A stretch of 64,000 nucleotides of DNA from Cohaesibacter gelatinilyticus (GTDB lineage: Bacteria > Pseudomonadota > Alphaproteobacteria > Rhizobiales > Cohaesibacteraceae): positions 372,001-436,000 of the forward strand of contig NZ_OBEL01000001.1 of the NCBI RefSeq assembly GCF_900215605.1, read 5' to 3'. The notes under the pieces are model-generated. The model was not told where the DNA came from. It made no database searches and worked only from the letters and a program-made list of their open reading frames with translations. A program made the translations under genes and the position numbers. Position 1 is the first letter of the stretch. Every line of letters starts with the position of its first letter. Positions 34,133-44,512 of this stretch are shown one piece after another.

Positions 34133-36055
34133 TCAGGCGATTTCACCCGCTTCTGCCGCTTCATTGACATCACGACCCAAGGCTTCAAATACGGTTTTGA
34201 CAATGCCATCGGCATCAAGGGAGGAACCGGCATACATAACATCCGGCTTGCCATGATCGGTATATTCATCATTCATGGTCAGAGAGCGGATTTTCAGGCT
34301 GCCGTCCAACGCGCCTTCGTTTGCAAGAATATGCAGCACTTGCGATCCAAAGCCGCCAGTTGCGCCTTCTTCAATCGTCAGCAAGACATCATGCTCACCT
34401 GCAAGCTTCAGGATCATCTCTTTGTCTAAAGGCTTGGCAAAGCGGGCATCGGCAACAGATGTGGAGAGGCCATAGCCATCCAGTTTTTCTGCTGCTAGCA
34501 AAGCTTCGGACAGACGCGTGCCAAAGGACAGGATCGCGATCTTGGATCCTTCCTTGATCATTCGGCCTTTGCCGATTTCCAATGGTACACCTGCTTCAGG
34601 CATATCGACGCCAACGCCTTCGCCACGGGGGTAACGGAAGGCGATTGGACCGTCATCATGAGCAGCAGCGGTTGCAACCATATGAACCAGTTCGGCCTCG
34701 TCACTTGCAGCCATCACTACCATATTTGGCAGGGAAGCAAGGAAACCAACATCGAAGCTGCCAGCATGGGTGGCACCATCCGCACCTACATAACCTGCCC
34801 GATCAATCGGGAAGCGAACAGGCAAATTCTGAATGGCGACATCATGCACGACCTGGTCATAGGCGCGTTGCAGAAAAGTTGAATAGATTGCGCAGAATGG
34901 CTTATATCCTTCACATGCCATACCTGCGGCAAAGGTTACAGCATGCTGTTCGGCGATACCGACATCAAAGGTACGATCCGGGAAGTCTTTCTCAAAAATA
35001 TCAACCCCGGTGCCTGATGGCATGGCTGCGGTGATGGCAACAATCTTGTCATCCTTGGCGGCTTCTTTGGACAAAGATTGGCCAAACACTTTGGTATAGC
35101 TTGGCGCGTTGGATGGCGCTTTTTGCTGGGTACCGGTGATGACATCGAACTTGCCAACGCCATGATATTTGTCAGCAGCATTTTCGGCTGGCTCATAGCC
35201 TTTGCCTTTTTGCGTCACTACATGGATCAGAACCGGGCCTTGTGCACTATCACGAACATTTTTGAGGACCGGTAGCAAGTGATCGAGATTGTGGCCATCA
35301 ATTGGACCGACATAATAGAAGCCAAGTTCCTCAAACAACGTGCCTCCGGTCACGAATGAGCGGGCGAATTCTTCGGCTTTGGCAGCCTTTTCTTTGAAAA
35401 ACCTCGGCAAACCTTCGGTCAATTGCTTGCCAATATCGCGCAAGGACAGGAAAGTTTTGCCAGAAATCAGGCGTGCCAGATAAGCGCTCATGGCACCGGT
35501 TGGCGGTGCAATGGACATGTCATTGTCATTAAGGATCACAATCAGGCGGCTATCAAGAGCGCCAGCATTGTTCATCGCTTCATAGGCCATACCAGCAGAC
35601 ATGGCACCATCGCCAATCACAGCAATGACATTGCGTTCGTCTTCGCCGGAGAGATCTGAGGCCACTTTCATGCCAAGACCGGCAGAAATGGATGTGGAGC
35701 TATGCCCCGCTCCAAAAGGGTCAAATTCACTTTCCGCGCGTTTGGTAAAGCCGGACAAACCATCTGGCTGGCGAAGCGTGAGCATGCGGTCACGACGTCC
35801 GGTCAGAATTTTGTGCGGATAACATTGATGTCCGACATCCCAGATCAGGCGATCACGTGGTGTCTCAAATACATGATGAAGGGCGACTGTCAGTTCCACG
35901 ACACCAAGACCTGCTCCCAGATGTCCGCCCGTGTGGGAAACGGACTCAATCATGTCCGCCCGCACATCCGCAGCCAGATCTTTCAGATCAGCTTGAGAGA
36001 GAGAGCGAATATCTTCGACTGACTGTATTTGGTCGAGCACTGGTGTATTGGGCAC
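34133..36055 (-). CDS. dxs: 1-deoxy-D-xylulose-5-phosphate synthase
   Basis: The 640-residue thiamine-diphosphate enzyme condenses pyruvate with glyceraldehyde 3-phosphate in the first step of the MEP isoprenoid pathway. Its N-terminal TPP-binding part shows [51 protein letters not shown] and [20 protein letters not shown]; the middle pyrimidine part has [20 protein letters not shown] and [25 protein letters not shown] sequence, and the C-terminal transketolase domain has the [24 protein letters not shown] segment ([20 protein letters not shown]). Length is normal. The start is GTG at 36055, behind GGTGAT. It also feeds ubiquinone and, via deoxyxylulose phosphate, pyridoxal and thiamine synthesis. 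Confidence 0.97.
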   Translation of the reverse strand: MPNTPVLDQIQSVEDIRSLSQADLKDLAADVRADMIESVSHTGGHLGAGLGVVELTVALHHVFETPRDRLIWDVGHQCYPHKILTGRRDRMLTLRQPDGLSGFTKRAESEFDPFGAGHSSTSISAGLGMKVASDLSGEDERNVIAVIGDGAMSAGMAYEAMNNAGALDSRLIVILNDNDMSIAPPTGAMSAYLARLISGKTFLSLRDIGKQLTEGLPRFFKEKAAKAEEFARSFVTGGTLFEELGFYYVGPIDGHNLDHLLPVLKNVRDSAQGPVLIHVVTQKGKGYEPAENAADKYHGVGKFDVITGTQQKAPSNAPSYTKVFGQSLSKEAAKDDKIVAITAAMPSGTGVDIFEKDFPDRTFDVGIAEQHAVTFAAGMACEGYKPFCAIYSTFLQRAYDQVVHDVAIQNLPVRFPIDRAGYVGADGATHAGSFDVGFLASLPNMVVMAASDEAELVHMVATAAAHDDGPIAFRYPRGEGVGVDMPEAGVPLEIGKGRMIKEGSKIAILSFGTRLSEALLAAEKLDGYGLSTSVADARFAKPLDKEMILKLAGEHDVLLTIEEGATGGFGSQVLHILANEGALDGSLKIRSLTMNDEYTDHGKPDVMYAGSSLDADGIVKTVFEALGRDVNEAAEAGEIA

Positions 36056-36407
36056 TTTGAATCACCGCATAGCTTGTTTTATCGATCCGGTCCCGCTGCT
36101 GGTGCCGGTCGCTTCACCTTCAGCAGACATGGGGAGGCATTATAGATCCAACAAGTCTATAGGAAAAATTCCCCAACCGGTTTGATCTATACCGAAAGCA
36201 CAATAAGGGCAAGAAGATGTCCCACAGAAAATAGGCTAAAAAGGCATCAACTACCCTCTGAACAAGCTGTTATACGATGGAAAATGTCAGGTGGCCCTAT
36301 CTTTCACCGAAAAGGAGTGAAGTGGTAAACCATGTGTGAGCTACAGGAGGAACTTCGACGCAGTACTATATCCTGCGTCGAAGCAGAAAGAGGAGTGTGG
36401 GTCCGAG
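36056..36407. other. gap between dxs and the 5'-nucleotidase gene
   Basis: About 350 bp. It must hold the dxs promoter. At 36353-36383 CTTCGACGCAG and CTGCGTCGAAG form an 11-bp perfect hairpin with a 9-nt loop, 25 bp past the nucleotidase stop and without a T tract, a likely weak terminator of that gene. No coding frame is convincing. Confidence 0.5.
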
Positions 36408-38426
36408 CTAACGAATTGTCAGGCGCCCGTCCAGTTTGCCGCCATTGAATTCAGAGATTTCCTTGTTAGCGCGGATATAGGCAATCACCTCATTCCGATA
36501 AACAAGACCGGTATGATCATAGTTCAGTTTACGTAGGTCAAAACTGACGATATCTCCTTTTACGCCACCGCCGATCGGCTTGGAGTTCCACGCCTCGCCA
36601 TAACCACCGAGTGCCATATAGGTATTGATGGCAATGGTAAAGGTCTTGTCGAGAACGCTCTCAATCGGCTGACCGCTCAAGGTGATATTGATTGCTTTGG
36701 AGGAAGCAGCATCATTTCCAAGCTCGATCTCATAGCGAATGCCAGAGGAAAAATGCAGGAAACCACGAGAGACAAAGCCGGACATATCGGTCTTGGCCAC
36801 TTCTTCCGGGCGTAGCAAGCGTTTTACATTCGATTGCAGCATGTCATGGATCTGTCGGCCGCTCATGGTCGCCACATGAATGGCATCGGCGTAAGGCATG
36901 ACATCATACCAAGCTTTGAAAGAGAGCGCCCCCTTGGCGACACCGGATGATACACCGGTGGCATTGAACAAGGCAAAATCCACTTTGCCTGATGGGAAGG
37001 TGGCAGAACGTGCGACAACCGCATCATTCATGAAGTTGGCCAGTGCATTCTCACCCACATAACGTGAATTGATCATTGCTTCGCGACCCAAGCTATCGGT
37101 TGCCACATCGCCAATCACCTCAGCAAGTTTGCTGTCGAGCGCTTTGATGAGAGGAACGACAACGCTCTCTTCAAAGCCGGAATCCCAATCGCCGACTTGT
37201 TGAAGAGAGGCATATTTCGGGTCGTCAGCTTTAACACGCTTATCGCTTTTCTTGATTGGATGCAAAGTGACAGAATTGTACCAATTCTCCCGCCCCTGAT
37301 CGGCAGCGATGGACAGGGCAATGTCACCAAGATATTTGCCATGGGCCTGAGCTTGCGTGATCAGCACACCATCAATCAGGTTGTTTTCGTCCATGCCTTG
37401 AGCATTGAGTTTGGTATGGGTATGCCCACCAACGACGACGACTGGCTTCTTGCTGAGCTTGCTGGCAAGGCTGGCAACTGCGAAATCACCATCGCCAATA
37501 TCACGCTCTGTCGCCGCTTTGCCGGAGGCATGTTTGCCTTCGCCATAGCCACAATGAGAGAGAATGACCACGACGTCTGAGATGTCAGAAACCGCTGGCA
37601 GCAAATTCTCAATCGCTTTCAATGGGCGTTCAACTGCCAAAGTAGGGTCTTCCGGCTGGCCGACGCGAGTATCGATATTGGTGGTAAGACCGATCAGACC
37701 AATGCGAAGACCCTTGATCTCGGCAATGGCCGCAGACATATAATCTTTATCGCGGATCATATGCTTGGAGCTATGAACATTTGCCGAGAGAAGAGGGAAA
37801 TTGGCGTCTGTATCAATGCCTTTCTTGAGCAGTTCCGCTCCACGGTCAAATTCGTGATTGCCGATGGCTGCCACATCCAGACCAGCTGCGCTATAGGCGC
37901 GATATCCGGCATCGGCGGCAAATTCCTCAGGGCTCCAGCCCATCAACTCATCAAAGATGGACCCGGTGTGATCGTCACCTGCAGACACAAACAAAACGGC
38001 TTCATCTTTTGCTGCATTGGATCGTGCTTCCTTGACCAGCTTCACCATCTGCGCCAGACGACGTGTATCGCCTTTCTTTTTGTGCATGTCGGTGATGTGA
38101 TTATGCATGTCATTGAAGTGCAGAACCCGCAAGACACGCCGCTCGCCAGCTTTCAGGACGGGCGAGGGCACAGCAGAGCCATCTTCGGCAACGATCCGCT
38201 TGATAGGCGCGGCTAACGGATCGCCTTTCAGCAAAAACAGCTTGTCGATTGAACCGTTCGGGTTTGGCTTGGAAGGAACAAGCTGCAACTCACCCACATT
38301 CGGGGCGGCATTGGCACGGAAGGTCAGAAAGGGAGAAAAGGAAGCGAGGCCAGCAGTAGCGGCACCACCCAACAGTATGGTGCGACGGCTGAGCCCATTG
38401 GAAAGGGACTGGTTATGATGTGACAT
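36408..38426 (-). CDS. secreted 5'-nucleotidase / 2',3'-cyclic phosphodiesterase family
   Basis: The 672-residue protein begins with a Tat-type signal (LSRRTILLGGAATAGLASFS, twin Arg at about 13-14) and continues with a calcineurin-like metallophosphatase domain: LHFNDMHNHITDM, FVSAGDDHTGSIFDELMG, IGNHEFDRGAELL, VILSHCGYGEGKH and VVVGGHTHTKLNAQG supply the two-metal ligands. The C-terminal 5'-nucleotidase domain follows (VDFALFNATGVSSGVAKGAL, HIATMSGRQIHDMLQ-like and YMALGGYGEAWN segments). It should be periplasmic and hydrolyse nucleotides to supply phosphate and nucleosides. The longer frame to 38552 has no similarity; ATG 38426 has AGAGAG six nt upstream. Confidence 0.92.
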   Translation of the reverse strand: MSHHNQSLSNGLSRRTILLGGAATAGLASFSPFLTFRANAAPNVGELQLVPSKPNPNGSIDKLFLLKGDPLAAPIKRIVAEDGSAVPSPVLKAGERRVLRVLHFNDMHNHITDMHKKKGDTRRLAQMVKLVKEARSNAAKDEAVLFVSAGDDHTGSIFDELMGWSPEEFAADAGYRAYSAAGLDVAAIGNHEFDRGAELLKKGIDTDANFPLLSANVHSSKHMIRDKDYMSAAIAEIKGLRIGLIGLTTNIDTRVGQPEDPTLAVERPLKAIENLLPAVSDISDVVVILSHCGYGEGKHASGKAATERDIGDGDFAVASLASKLSKKPVVVVGGHTHTKLNAQGMDENNLIDGVLITQAQAHGKYLGDIALSIAADQGRENWYNSVTLHPIKKSDKRVKADDPKYASLQQVGDWDSGFEESVVVPLIKALDSKLAEVIGDVATDSLGREAMINSRYVGENALANFMNDAVVARSATFPSGKVDFALFNATGVSSGVAKGALSFKAWYDVMPYADAIHVATMSGRQIHDMLQSNVKRLLRPEEVAKTDMSGFVSRGFLHFSSGIRYEIELGNDAASSKAINITLSGQPIESVLDKTFTIAINTYMALGGYGEAWNSKPIGGGVKGDIVSFDLRKLNYDHTGLVYRNEVIAYIRANKEISEFNGGKLDGRLTIR

Positions 38427-38581
38427 GAGAGCTCTCTTGGCATTCAAGAATATAGTGGAGAATGCAATTAAGGAGCGCATCTCATGTCGAGCTTGTGACA
38501 AACCGACGAAAATTGTTTGACAGAGGTGACTGTGGACGTAGCGCTCTGTCAAACAATCTGTATTGGTTGAGCTGGTCGGGA

Positions 38582-39034
38582 TCAGGCCTTGTTCTTTTTC
38601 TTGGCCAGAAGATCACGAATTTCCATCAAAAGTGCAATATCTTCAGCGGGTTTGGCTGGTTCTTCCTCTTTGACTTCTTCTTCCTTCTTCATGCGTTCTT
38701 CGGCTTCTGCACGCAACTTGTTGACGCTTTTGACCATCAGGAAAATGATCCAGGCCAGAATAAGGAAATTGATCGCTACCGTGAGGAAACTACCCCAGGC
38801 GAGAACCGCGCCTTGTTCTTTGGCTGCTTCAAGGGTTGAAGCTGTCACGCCATCGGAGAGGGGAAGGAAGTAATTGGAAAAATCCAGACCACCGAAAATT
38901 ACGCCGATAACAGGCATGATGATATCACCAGTCAAGGATTTGACGATCAGGCCAAAGGCACCGCCAATAATAACCCCAACAGCCAGGTCCATGACATTGC
39001 CTTTGGCAATAAAATCTTGAAATTCTTTCAGCAT
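38582..39034 (-). CDS. mscL: large-conductance mechanosensitive channel
   Basis: The 150-residue protein starts [20 protein letters not shown] and continues with [20 protein letters not shown], the first pore helix, then a periplasmic loop ([15 protein letters not shown]) and the second helix ([20 protein letters not shown]). The C-terminal cytoplasmic bundle is Lys/Glu-rich ([18 protein letters not shown]) and ends [14 protein letters not shown]. MscL forms a pentamer that opens at near-lytic tension to relieve hypo-osmotic shock. The frame extends 18 codons upstream; ATG 39034 has GGAG seven nt before it and gives the conserved start. It is a single gene. Confidence 0.96.
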   Translation of the reverse strand: MLKEFQDFIAKGNVMDLAVGVIIGGAFGLIVKSLTGDIIMPVIGVIFGGLDFSNYFLPLSDGVTASTLEAAKEQGAVLAWGSFLTVAINFLILAWIIFLMVKSVNKLRAEAEERMKKEEEVKEEEPAKPAEDIALLMEIRDLLAKKKNKA

Positions 39035-39167
39035 CAGGTGCTCCCCGGTTTGTATCACAGCAAGTCTTGCTTGCATTGCTATAGTCACATCCGGGAAAGA
39101 GTATATCGAGCCCTAGACAAAAGTTGAAGCCTGTCTGGTTTTCGTCCTTGGGTAATTTTGCTGACAA

Positions 39168-40199
39168 TTATCGGCCAGCAGCTGCACGACGCAGACGATC
39201 ATTGATTGCCTCGCCCAATCCGTCATCTGGAATAGGCGCTACCGCGATCAATGAGGTACCGTTGCTATCCAATTGGCGGAGCCCGGCAAACAGATTTTGG
39301 GCAGCTTCCAGATCATTGCCTGATACAGAAAGATTGAGGATGGAGCTTGCCTGTTCGGAACCATCCGGCAAGTCAGGTCCGAAAGCCAGCAGGGCTTCGC
39401 CTTCATTGACGGTGACGGCATTAAGGCGGACAGGACAGGACGGTGCATAGTGACTGGTGAGCATGCCGGGGGAGGAGGGGGTCTCATCATCCGATCCAGC
39501 ACGCAACAACACTTTGCCCAAGCAGTCTTCAATTGCCTCGCTTGATAATCCACCAGGCCTCAATAGCGTTACCGGTTGCTCTGATGCGCAAAAAACAACA
39601 CTGGATTCGACACCCACGGAGCAAGAGCCGAGATTCGCAATCACATCAATACGACCATCAAGTTCCTCAATGACATGTGAGGCGCTGGTTGGACTAACGC
39701 GCCCAGATCGATTGGCTGAAGGTGCCGCCAAGGGTCGGTCCAGCGTATAACTCAAAGCCCGCATCAAGGGAGCATCAGGTACCCGCAGGGCAATTGTGTC
39801 CAATCCTGCACTGACCAGATCGGCAATAGAGCTGTGAGGCTGTTTTGGGACAACGATGGTCAGTGGACCCGGCCAGAAGGCTTCTGCCAGTCGCAACGCA
39901 TCATCATTGAACTGACCATAATGTTGTGCAGCCTCAAGGTTTGGCAAATGAGAGATCAAGGGATTGAAGGAAGGGCGGTTTTTAGCGGAAAAAATTCCGG
40001 CCACCGCCGTGCTATTCGTGGCATCTGCCGCCAATCCGTAGACCGTCTCGGTCGGAATTGCCATCAGACCGCCCCCAGCCAGACATTCAACAGCCTGTTC
40101 GAAGCCATCCAATGGCTCGGAAAGAGCTCCAGTTTTTGGATCAATCACAATGTCGGTAGGGGACCAGAGACGGGTGGTTTTTCGCATTTTTTCAATCAT
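39168..40199 (-). CDS. L-threonylcarbamoyladenylate synthase (Sua5/TsaC type)
   Basis: The 343-residue enzyme makes threonylcarbamoyl-AMP for the t6A37 modification of ANN-reading tRNAs. The YrdC domain shows GGLMAIPTETVYGLAADATN, IFSAKNRPSFNPLISHL, AFWPGPLTIVVPKQ, TIALRVPDAPLMRAL and PLAAPSANRSGRVSPTSA. A C-terminal extension of about 120 residues (including SSPGMLTSHYAPSCPVRL and a late AINDRLRRAAAGR end) marks it as the longer Sua5 type with an extra Rossmann-like domain rather than short TsaC. The open frame runs to 40355; ATG 40199 or 40187 is likely, neither with a strong ribosome binding site. The stop lies close to the upstream end of mscL. Confidence 0.93.
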   Translation of the reverse strand: MIEKMRKTTRLWSPTDIVIDPKTGALSEPLDGFEQAVECLAGGGLMAIPTETVYGLAADATNSTAVAGIFSAKNRPSFNPLISHLPNLEAAQHYGQFNDDALRLAEAFWPGPLTIVVPKQPHSSIADLVSAGLDTIALRVPDAPLMRALSYTLDRPLAAPSANRSGRVSPTSASHVIEELDGRIDVIANLGSCSVGVESSVVFCASEQPVTLLRPGGLSSEAIEDCLGKVLLRAGSDDETPSSPGMLTSHYAPSCPVRLNAVTVNEGEALLAFGPDLPDGSEQASSILNLSVSGNDLEAAQNLFAGLRQLDSNGTSLIAVAPIPDDGLGEAINDRLRRAAAGR

Positions 40200-40358
40200 C
40201 TGCCAGAAAAAGCTGGCCTCTTGTAAAAGAAGAGCGATAACAGGTCCAGACTTTTTGCAAAATCCCTGCTTCACGCCTATCTGTCGGATCTGTCGTTGGA
40301 AGAGAGGCAGGAATCTGAAAGAATGGAGAAAATAAATCGACCTGGCCATGATCAACCA

Positions 40359-40997
40359 ATGAAAACAGCAATCATTCTAACTGTGCTCTCTGCCTTCTTG
40401 CTTACCGCCGCCTATGGTTTGGTCGATGGGAAGGCCCACGCAAACAATGCTTGTCCACGTAACTGGTCTGAAAAAGAGAGTCTGGTGCTTGAGCGGCGCA
40501 ACCCGAAACTTGTAACCAGATTTTCGCGCCGAAATGGACGTTTGATCGAAGACCAGACCAAAATGGATTTTGGTAGAGAGACGAAAGTACGCAATCTCTA
40601 TCATCATCCTCTATTGCCTGCTGATATTGAACAAAATGATCGCAAGGTCACGATTGCCTTCGACGATCCTGTTTCTGATATCGATCAGCTGCCGGAAAAG
40701 AAAAGATGGCTGAGCGAGATGACCACGAAGATCAATGGTGAGATTGCGGCGGAACGCGTGGTTATCAGCCTTAGTTATGGTGGAAAGGTACCGCTTCTGG
40801 TCGGGAAATGCCGTTATGAGACGTGGAAAATCCGAATGTCTCAGGATTTTGGTTCAAAAGGCATTTTGTTCAAAACACTCAATTATGCGCCTTCATTGGG
40901 CATTGCTATTCGAGATTTGCGAACCAATCAGAAAGGCAACACATTGGGCGGGGTGCAATATGACAGCATCAAGCTCGAACCTTTATCTAAAAATTGA
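40359..40997 (+). CDS. hypothetical secreted protein
   Basis: About 212 residues with a signal peptide (MKTAIILTVLSAFLLTAAYG and then LVDGKAHA) and an otherwise soluble, mixed alpha/beta chain with two Cys (NNACPRNW and VGKCRYETW). I do not recognise the family. The frame is open from 40296, which would put 21 polar residues before the hydrophobic segment, so the start at 40359 is chosen as the one that gives a proper export signal. It stands between the divergent Sua5 gene and the acyl-CoA dehydrogenase gene, with no operon partner. Confidence 0.6.
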   Translation: MKTAIILTVLSAFLLTAAYGLVDGKAHANNACPRNWSEKESLVLERRNPKLVTRFSRRNGRLIEDQTKMDFGRETKVRNLYHHPLLPADIEQNDRKVTIAFDDPVSDIDQLPEKKRWLSEMTTKINGEIAAERVVISLSYGGKVPLLVGKCRYETWKIRMSQDFGSKGILFKTLNYAPSLGIAIRDLRTNQKGNTLGGVQYDSIKLEPLSKN

Positions 40998-41202
40998 AGC
41001 GCTCGTTATCTGAATCCGGAATTCGGCCACACTAGGCCAAAGGGGTTGCTTGACCCATGGCGAATGAGCGTTAGTCTGCAACTCGGTTTATCTTGATAAA
41101 TCAGCCGTCATCAGACTGAAAAAGCATGACTGCAGAATAGCAAGATAGATACTGGCTTGCTCAGCCAGACCATTGCAGACAAGTTATATTGGAGACCAAA
41201 TC

Positions 41203-43002
41203 ATGAGCTATCGCGCACCCGTCGATGACATGGCATTCACCCTCAAACAGGTGGCCGGGCTTAGCGAAATGCTGGAGCAAGGTGCTTATCCTGATTTGGC
41301 TGATGATCTTGTCGAGGCGATTCTGGAAGAAGCCGGTCGTTTTGCAACCGAGGAAATTGCTCCGCGCAATGCAAAGGCGGATATGGAAGGCTGCCAACTG
41401 CAGGAAAATGGAACAGTCTCAACGCCTGAAGGCTGGAAAGAACTTTACCAGACTTGGGCGGAAGGTGGCTGGAATGCGTTGACCGGACCAGAAGAGTTCG
41501 GTGGCCAAGGGCTTCCTTTGCAAATGGCTGCAGCGGCAATGGATATGTGGAACCAGGGCTCCATGGGCTTTGCGATTGGGCCGACCCTGACCATGGGTTC
41601 GGTAGAGGCGCTGGAAAAGCATGCATCAAAAGAGCTGAAAGACAAATATCTGGCCAAGCTGGTGTCTGGTGAATGGATGGGAACCATGAACCTGACCGAG
41701 CCATCTGCCGGATCTGATCTAAACGCCATGAGGACCAAGGCCGAACCCGTCGGTGACGGTACCTACAAGATTATTGGCCAGAAGATTTTCATCACCTATG
41801 GTGATCACGAGTTGACCGACAATATCATCCATTTGGTTCTGGCACGTCTTCCGGATGCACCGGCTGGCACGCGCGGCATCTCTCTCTTTCTTGTGCCTAA
41901 ATATATCGTTAATGACGATGGCTCACTCGGCGAGAAGAATGATCTGCGTGCAGCAGGGGTGGAGCATAAAATGGGCATCCATGCATCCGCCACCTGCACC
42001 ATGGCCTTTGGCGATAATGGTGGCGCTATTGGTTGGTTGATTGGTGAAGAGAATCGTGGTCTCGCCTGCATGTTCACCATGATGAATAACGCTCGCCTGA
42101 TGGTCGGCATTCAAGGAGTGGGGGTGGCAGAACGTGCCACTCAGCAGGCAGAAGCCTATGCCGCAGAGCGTAAGCAAGGCAAACGCGTTGGCGCACCAAA
42201 AGATGGTGAAATGGAGCCAATCCTCGTTCATCCGGATGTGAAACGTAACCTGATGACCATGAAGGCTTTGACCGAAGCGGTTCGTTCCATCAGTTATCGT
42301 TGCGCCTTTGCACTTGATCAAACCAATCTGGCTCTTGCAAAAGGTGATGCAAAGTCTGCCAAGCATTGGCAGGAACGAGCTGGCATATTGACACCGATTG
42401 CCAAGGCCTTCTCCACTGATATTGGTTCCGAAGTTGCCTCCATCGGCGTGCAGGTTCATGGCGGTATGGGCTATATCGAAGAAACCGGAGCAGCACAGCA
42501 TATGCGCGATGCTCGGATCGCTCAGATATATGAAGGAACCAACGGCATTCAGGCCATTGATCTGGTCACTCGTAAGCTGCCTTTGTCTGATGGTGCAGCT
42601 GTCAAGGAAATGCTGGTGGAAATGAGCATCTGGGCCAAACGTGCAGCAGAGAGTGAAGACGGCAGGCTTGCTCTATGCGGCGAAGAGATGATTGAAAGTC
42701 TGGAAGATTTGAACTTTGCAACCGAATGGCTTTTGTCATCACTCAAGGATGGAAAACCCAATCTGGCTCTGGCCGGGGCAACACCATTCCTGCGTTTGTT
42801 TGGCCTGACGCTTGGTGGTATTTTGATGATCAAAGGTACAATCCTGTCATCCGAACAACAGCACTCTTCTGCGGCCAAACGCCTGGCATTACTGCGTTTC
42901 TATTGTGTGAACCTCCTTCCCCAAACAACGTCACTCCTGGATGCCATCGTCAACGGTGCCGAAAGTGTCATGGAGACGGATGTTGTTTTTGACGGGCTTT
43001 GA
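41203..43002 (+). CDS. acyl-CoA dehydrogenase, DmdC-like long form
   Basis: The 599-residue flavoprotein has an extra N-terminal domain (MSYRAPVDDMAFTLKQVAGL), the acyl-CoA dehydrogenase fold (GLSEMLEQGAYPDLADDLVE, GWNALTGPEEFGGQGLPLQM, MNLTEPSAGSDLNAMRTKAE, GQKIFITYGDHELTDNIIHL, VGVQVHGGMGYIEETG-type segments, ARIAQIYEGTNGIQAIDLVT) and a C-terminal acetyl-CoA dehydrogenase-like domain. This plan is shared by DmdC, which oxidises methylmercaptopropionyl-CoA in DMSP demethylation, and by other long ACADs acting on short or medium chains; the true substrate is unsettled. The ATG at 41203 has GGAG eight nt upstream. It is followed by a strong terminator and is a single gene. Confidence 0.88.
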   Translation: MSYRAPVDDMAFTLKQVAGLSEMLEQGAYPDLADDLVEAILEEAGRFATEEIAPRNAKADMEGCQLQENGTVSTPEGWKELYQTWAEGGWNALTGPEEFGGQGLPLQMAAAAMDMWNQGSMGFAIGPTLTMGSVEALEKHASKELKDKYLAKLVSGEWMGTMNLTEPSAGSDLNAMRTKAEPVGDGTYKIIGQKIFITYGDHELTDNIIHLVLARLPDAPAGTRGISLFLVPKYIVNDDGSLGEKNDLRAAGVEHKMGIHASATCTMAFGDNGGAIGWLIGEENRGLACMFTMMNNARLMVGIQGVGVAERATQQAEAYAAERKQGKRVGAPKDGEMEPILVHPDVKRNLMTMKALTEAVRSISYRCAFALDQTNLALAKGDAKSAKHWQERAGILTPIAKAFSTDIGSEVASIGVQVHGGMGYIEETGAAQHMRDARIAQIYEGTNGIQAIDLVTRKLPLSDGAAVKEMLVEMSIWAKRAAESEDGRLALCGEEMIESLEDLNFATEWLLSSLKDGKPNLALAGATPFLRLFGLTLGGILMIKGTILSSEQQHSSAAKRLALLRFYCVNLLPQTTSLLDAIVNGAESVMETDVVFDGL

Positions 43003-43032
43003 ACCTCGCCCTGTATCGCCTGGCCGCATATG

Positions 43033-43068
43033 AAAAAGGCCGCCAGATGGAGCTTCGGCGGCCTTTTT
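43033..43068. terminator. bidirectional rho-independent terminator
   Basis: AAAAAGGCCGCC and GGCGGCCTTTTT form a perfect 12-bp stem between the acyl-CoA dehydrogenase gene and the convergent M16 peptidase gene; both arms provide T tracts. Confidence 0.93.
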
Positions 43069-43090
43069 CATGATCGAATAATGTTGAAGC

Positions 43091-44509
43091 TCAGTTGGCT
43101 TTGCTGGTTCCGGCTTTCGCGGTTTGCAAGTTCTTGCCGACGGTCATCACAAACAGATTCTCTGGTTTGAACAGGCGCTTGGCGACGCGTTTTGCATCCT
43201 CAAGGCTCACTGCCTCAATATAGCTGTTGCGTTTGTCGAAATAGTCGATACCCAGATCTTCTTCCTGAATACCCACCAGCTGACGGGAAATCTTGGAAGA
43301 TGTGTCAAAGCGCAAAGGATACGAACCGATCAGAAACTGCTTAGCAGCGTCCAATTCGTCCTGGGTCAAACCATCTTTGGCAAGTTTGGTAATTTCGATA
43401 CGAACCAGTTCGATTGCCTGCTCGGTATTGTCAGTCCGGGTCTGCATGGCGCCAACAAACAATTGCGAATGCTCACGATCTGTCAGATAGCTGGCAACGC
43501 CATAGACCAGACCTCGCTTTTCACGGATCTCGGTGAAAAGACGGGAATTCATGCCGCTGCCTAATGCGTGATTGATGACATAGGCTGCATAGAAGTCAGG
43601 ATCATCGCGCTTGATGCCTTCCAATGCGAAGCGAATGCTGGTTTGCGGGTTGTTGACCGATATGTCCTTGCGGCCTTTATTTGTCAGGGTGTAATCCGCG
43701 ACTTCTACGGTTTCACCTTTAGCAGGCAAAGGAGCAAAAATTTTATCGAGGAGCGGTGCCAGCGTCTTGGCATCTATGGCCCCGACCACACCGATGATCA
43801 GATCATCACGGGTCAGAACATTGCGATGAAAGTTCACAAGATCAGCCTTGGTGATGGCCTTCATGGTTTCCAGCTCCCCATCACCGGGACGGCTGTAAGG
43901 ATGGTTTCCATAGACGGACTGACGCCACGCTTTTGACATGATATTGCGTGGGGATTTTTCCTTGCGCTTCAGCCCGCTCATCAAAACCGCTCGCATGCGT
44001 TCAATTGCATCTTCGTCAAAGCGCGGTTTTTGTAGGGCGAGGCTAAGCAGGTCCGTGGCTTCAGTAAGGTTGGGTGTCAAAGTGCGCAGAGAGCCATAGA
44101 AACGCTCATAGCCAGCATCAAAGCTCATATGAATGGCATTTTCTTCCAGACGTGTGTGGAAGGCTTCTGCCTTCATATCACCCGCACCTTCATCGAAAAG
44201 CGCAGTCAGCATGGTTGCAGTGCCGAGCTTGTCGGCCTTTTCATTGACCACACCGCCCAAGAAAGAAAAGTCCATGGTCACGATGGGAACAGAATGCTCC
44301 TCCACCAACCATGCCTTGATACCGCTGGGGCTGACGACTTCCTGAATTTCAGTTGCACGAGCGGGACTCAAGCTTGCAACAACCATTGCCAATAGGAAGA
44401 GAAGACCGATCACCAATAGAAATGGACGGTTATCTGGCACCTTTTTGGCCTTTGCAATAGCGCGCTTTTTGAATGCTGGGGAGGAGGGCTGAGAATCTTG
44501 ATTATGCAT
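43091..44509 (-). CDS. M16 peptidase-family protein without the zinc motif
   Basis: The 472-residue protein has a membrane anchor (RPFLLVIGLLFLLAMVVASL) and two M16 domains, but at the position of the HxxEH zinc motif it has LGTATMLTALFDEGAGD, so the zinc ligands are absent. It retains the family beta-strand pattern (EIQEVVSPSGIKAWLVEEHS) and the C-terminal domain motifs (RGLVYGVASYLTDREHSQLF and VRIEITKLAKDGLTQDELDA). This is the non-catalytic partner of heterodimeric M16 enzymes. It follows the catalytic partner gene by 3 bp, with AAGGAGAG across the junction, so the pair form one operon and probably one periplasmic complex. Confidence 0.9.
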   Translation of the reverse strand: MHNQDSQPSSPAFKKRAIAKAKKVPDNRPFLLVIGLLFLLAMVVASLSPARATEIQEVVSPSGIKAWLVEEHSVPIVTMDFSFLGGVVNEKADKLGTATMLTALFDEGAGDMKAEAFHTRLEENAIHMSFDAGYERFYGSLRTLTPNLTEATDLLSLALQKPRFDEDAIERMRAVLMSGLKRKEKSPRNIMSKAWRQSVYGNHPYSRPGDGELETMKAITKADLVNFHRNVLTRDDLIIGVVGAIDAKTLAPLLDKIFAPLPAKGETVEVADYTLTNKGRKDISVNNPQTSIRFALEGIKRDDPDFYAAYVINHALGSGMNSRLFTEIREKRGLVYGVASYLTDREHSQLFVGAMQTRTDNTEQAIELVRIEITKLAKDGLTQDELDAAKQFLIGSYPLRFDTSSKISRQLVGIQEEDLGIDYFDKRNSYIEAVSLEDAKRVAKRLFKPENLFVMTVGKNLQTAKAGTSKAN

Positions 44510-44512
44510 GGC

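Noticed and set aside
34582-35034. 150-codon plus-strand frame inside dxs
   Set aside because: Antisense to the well conserved dxs; low-complexity basic composition.
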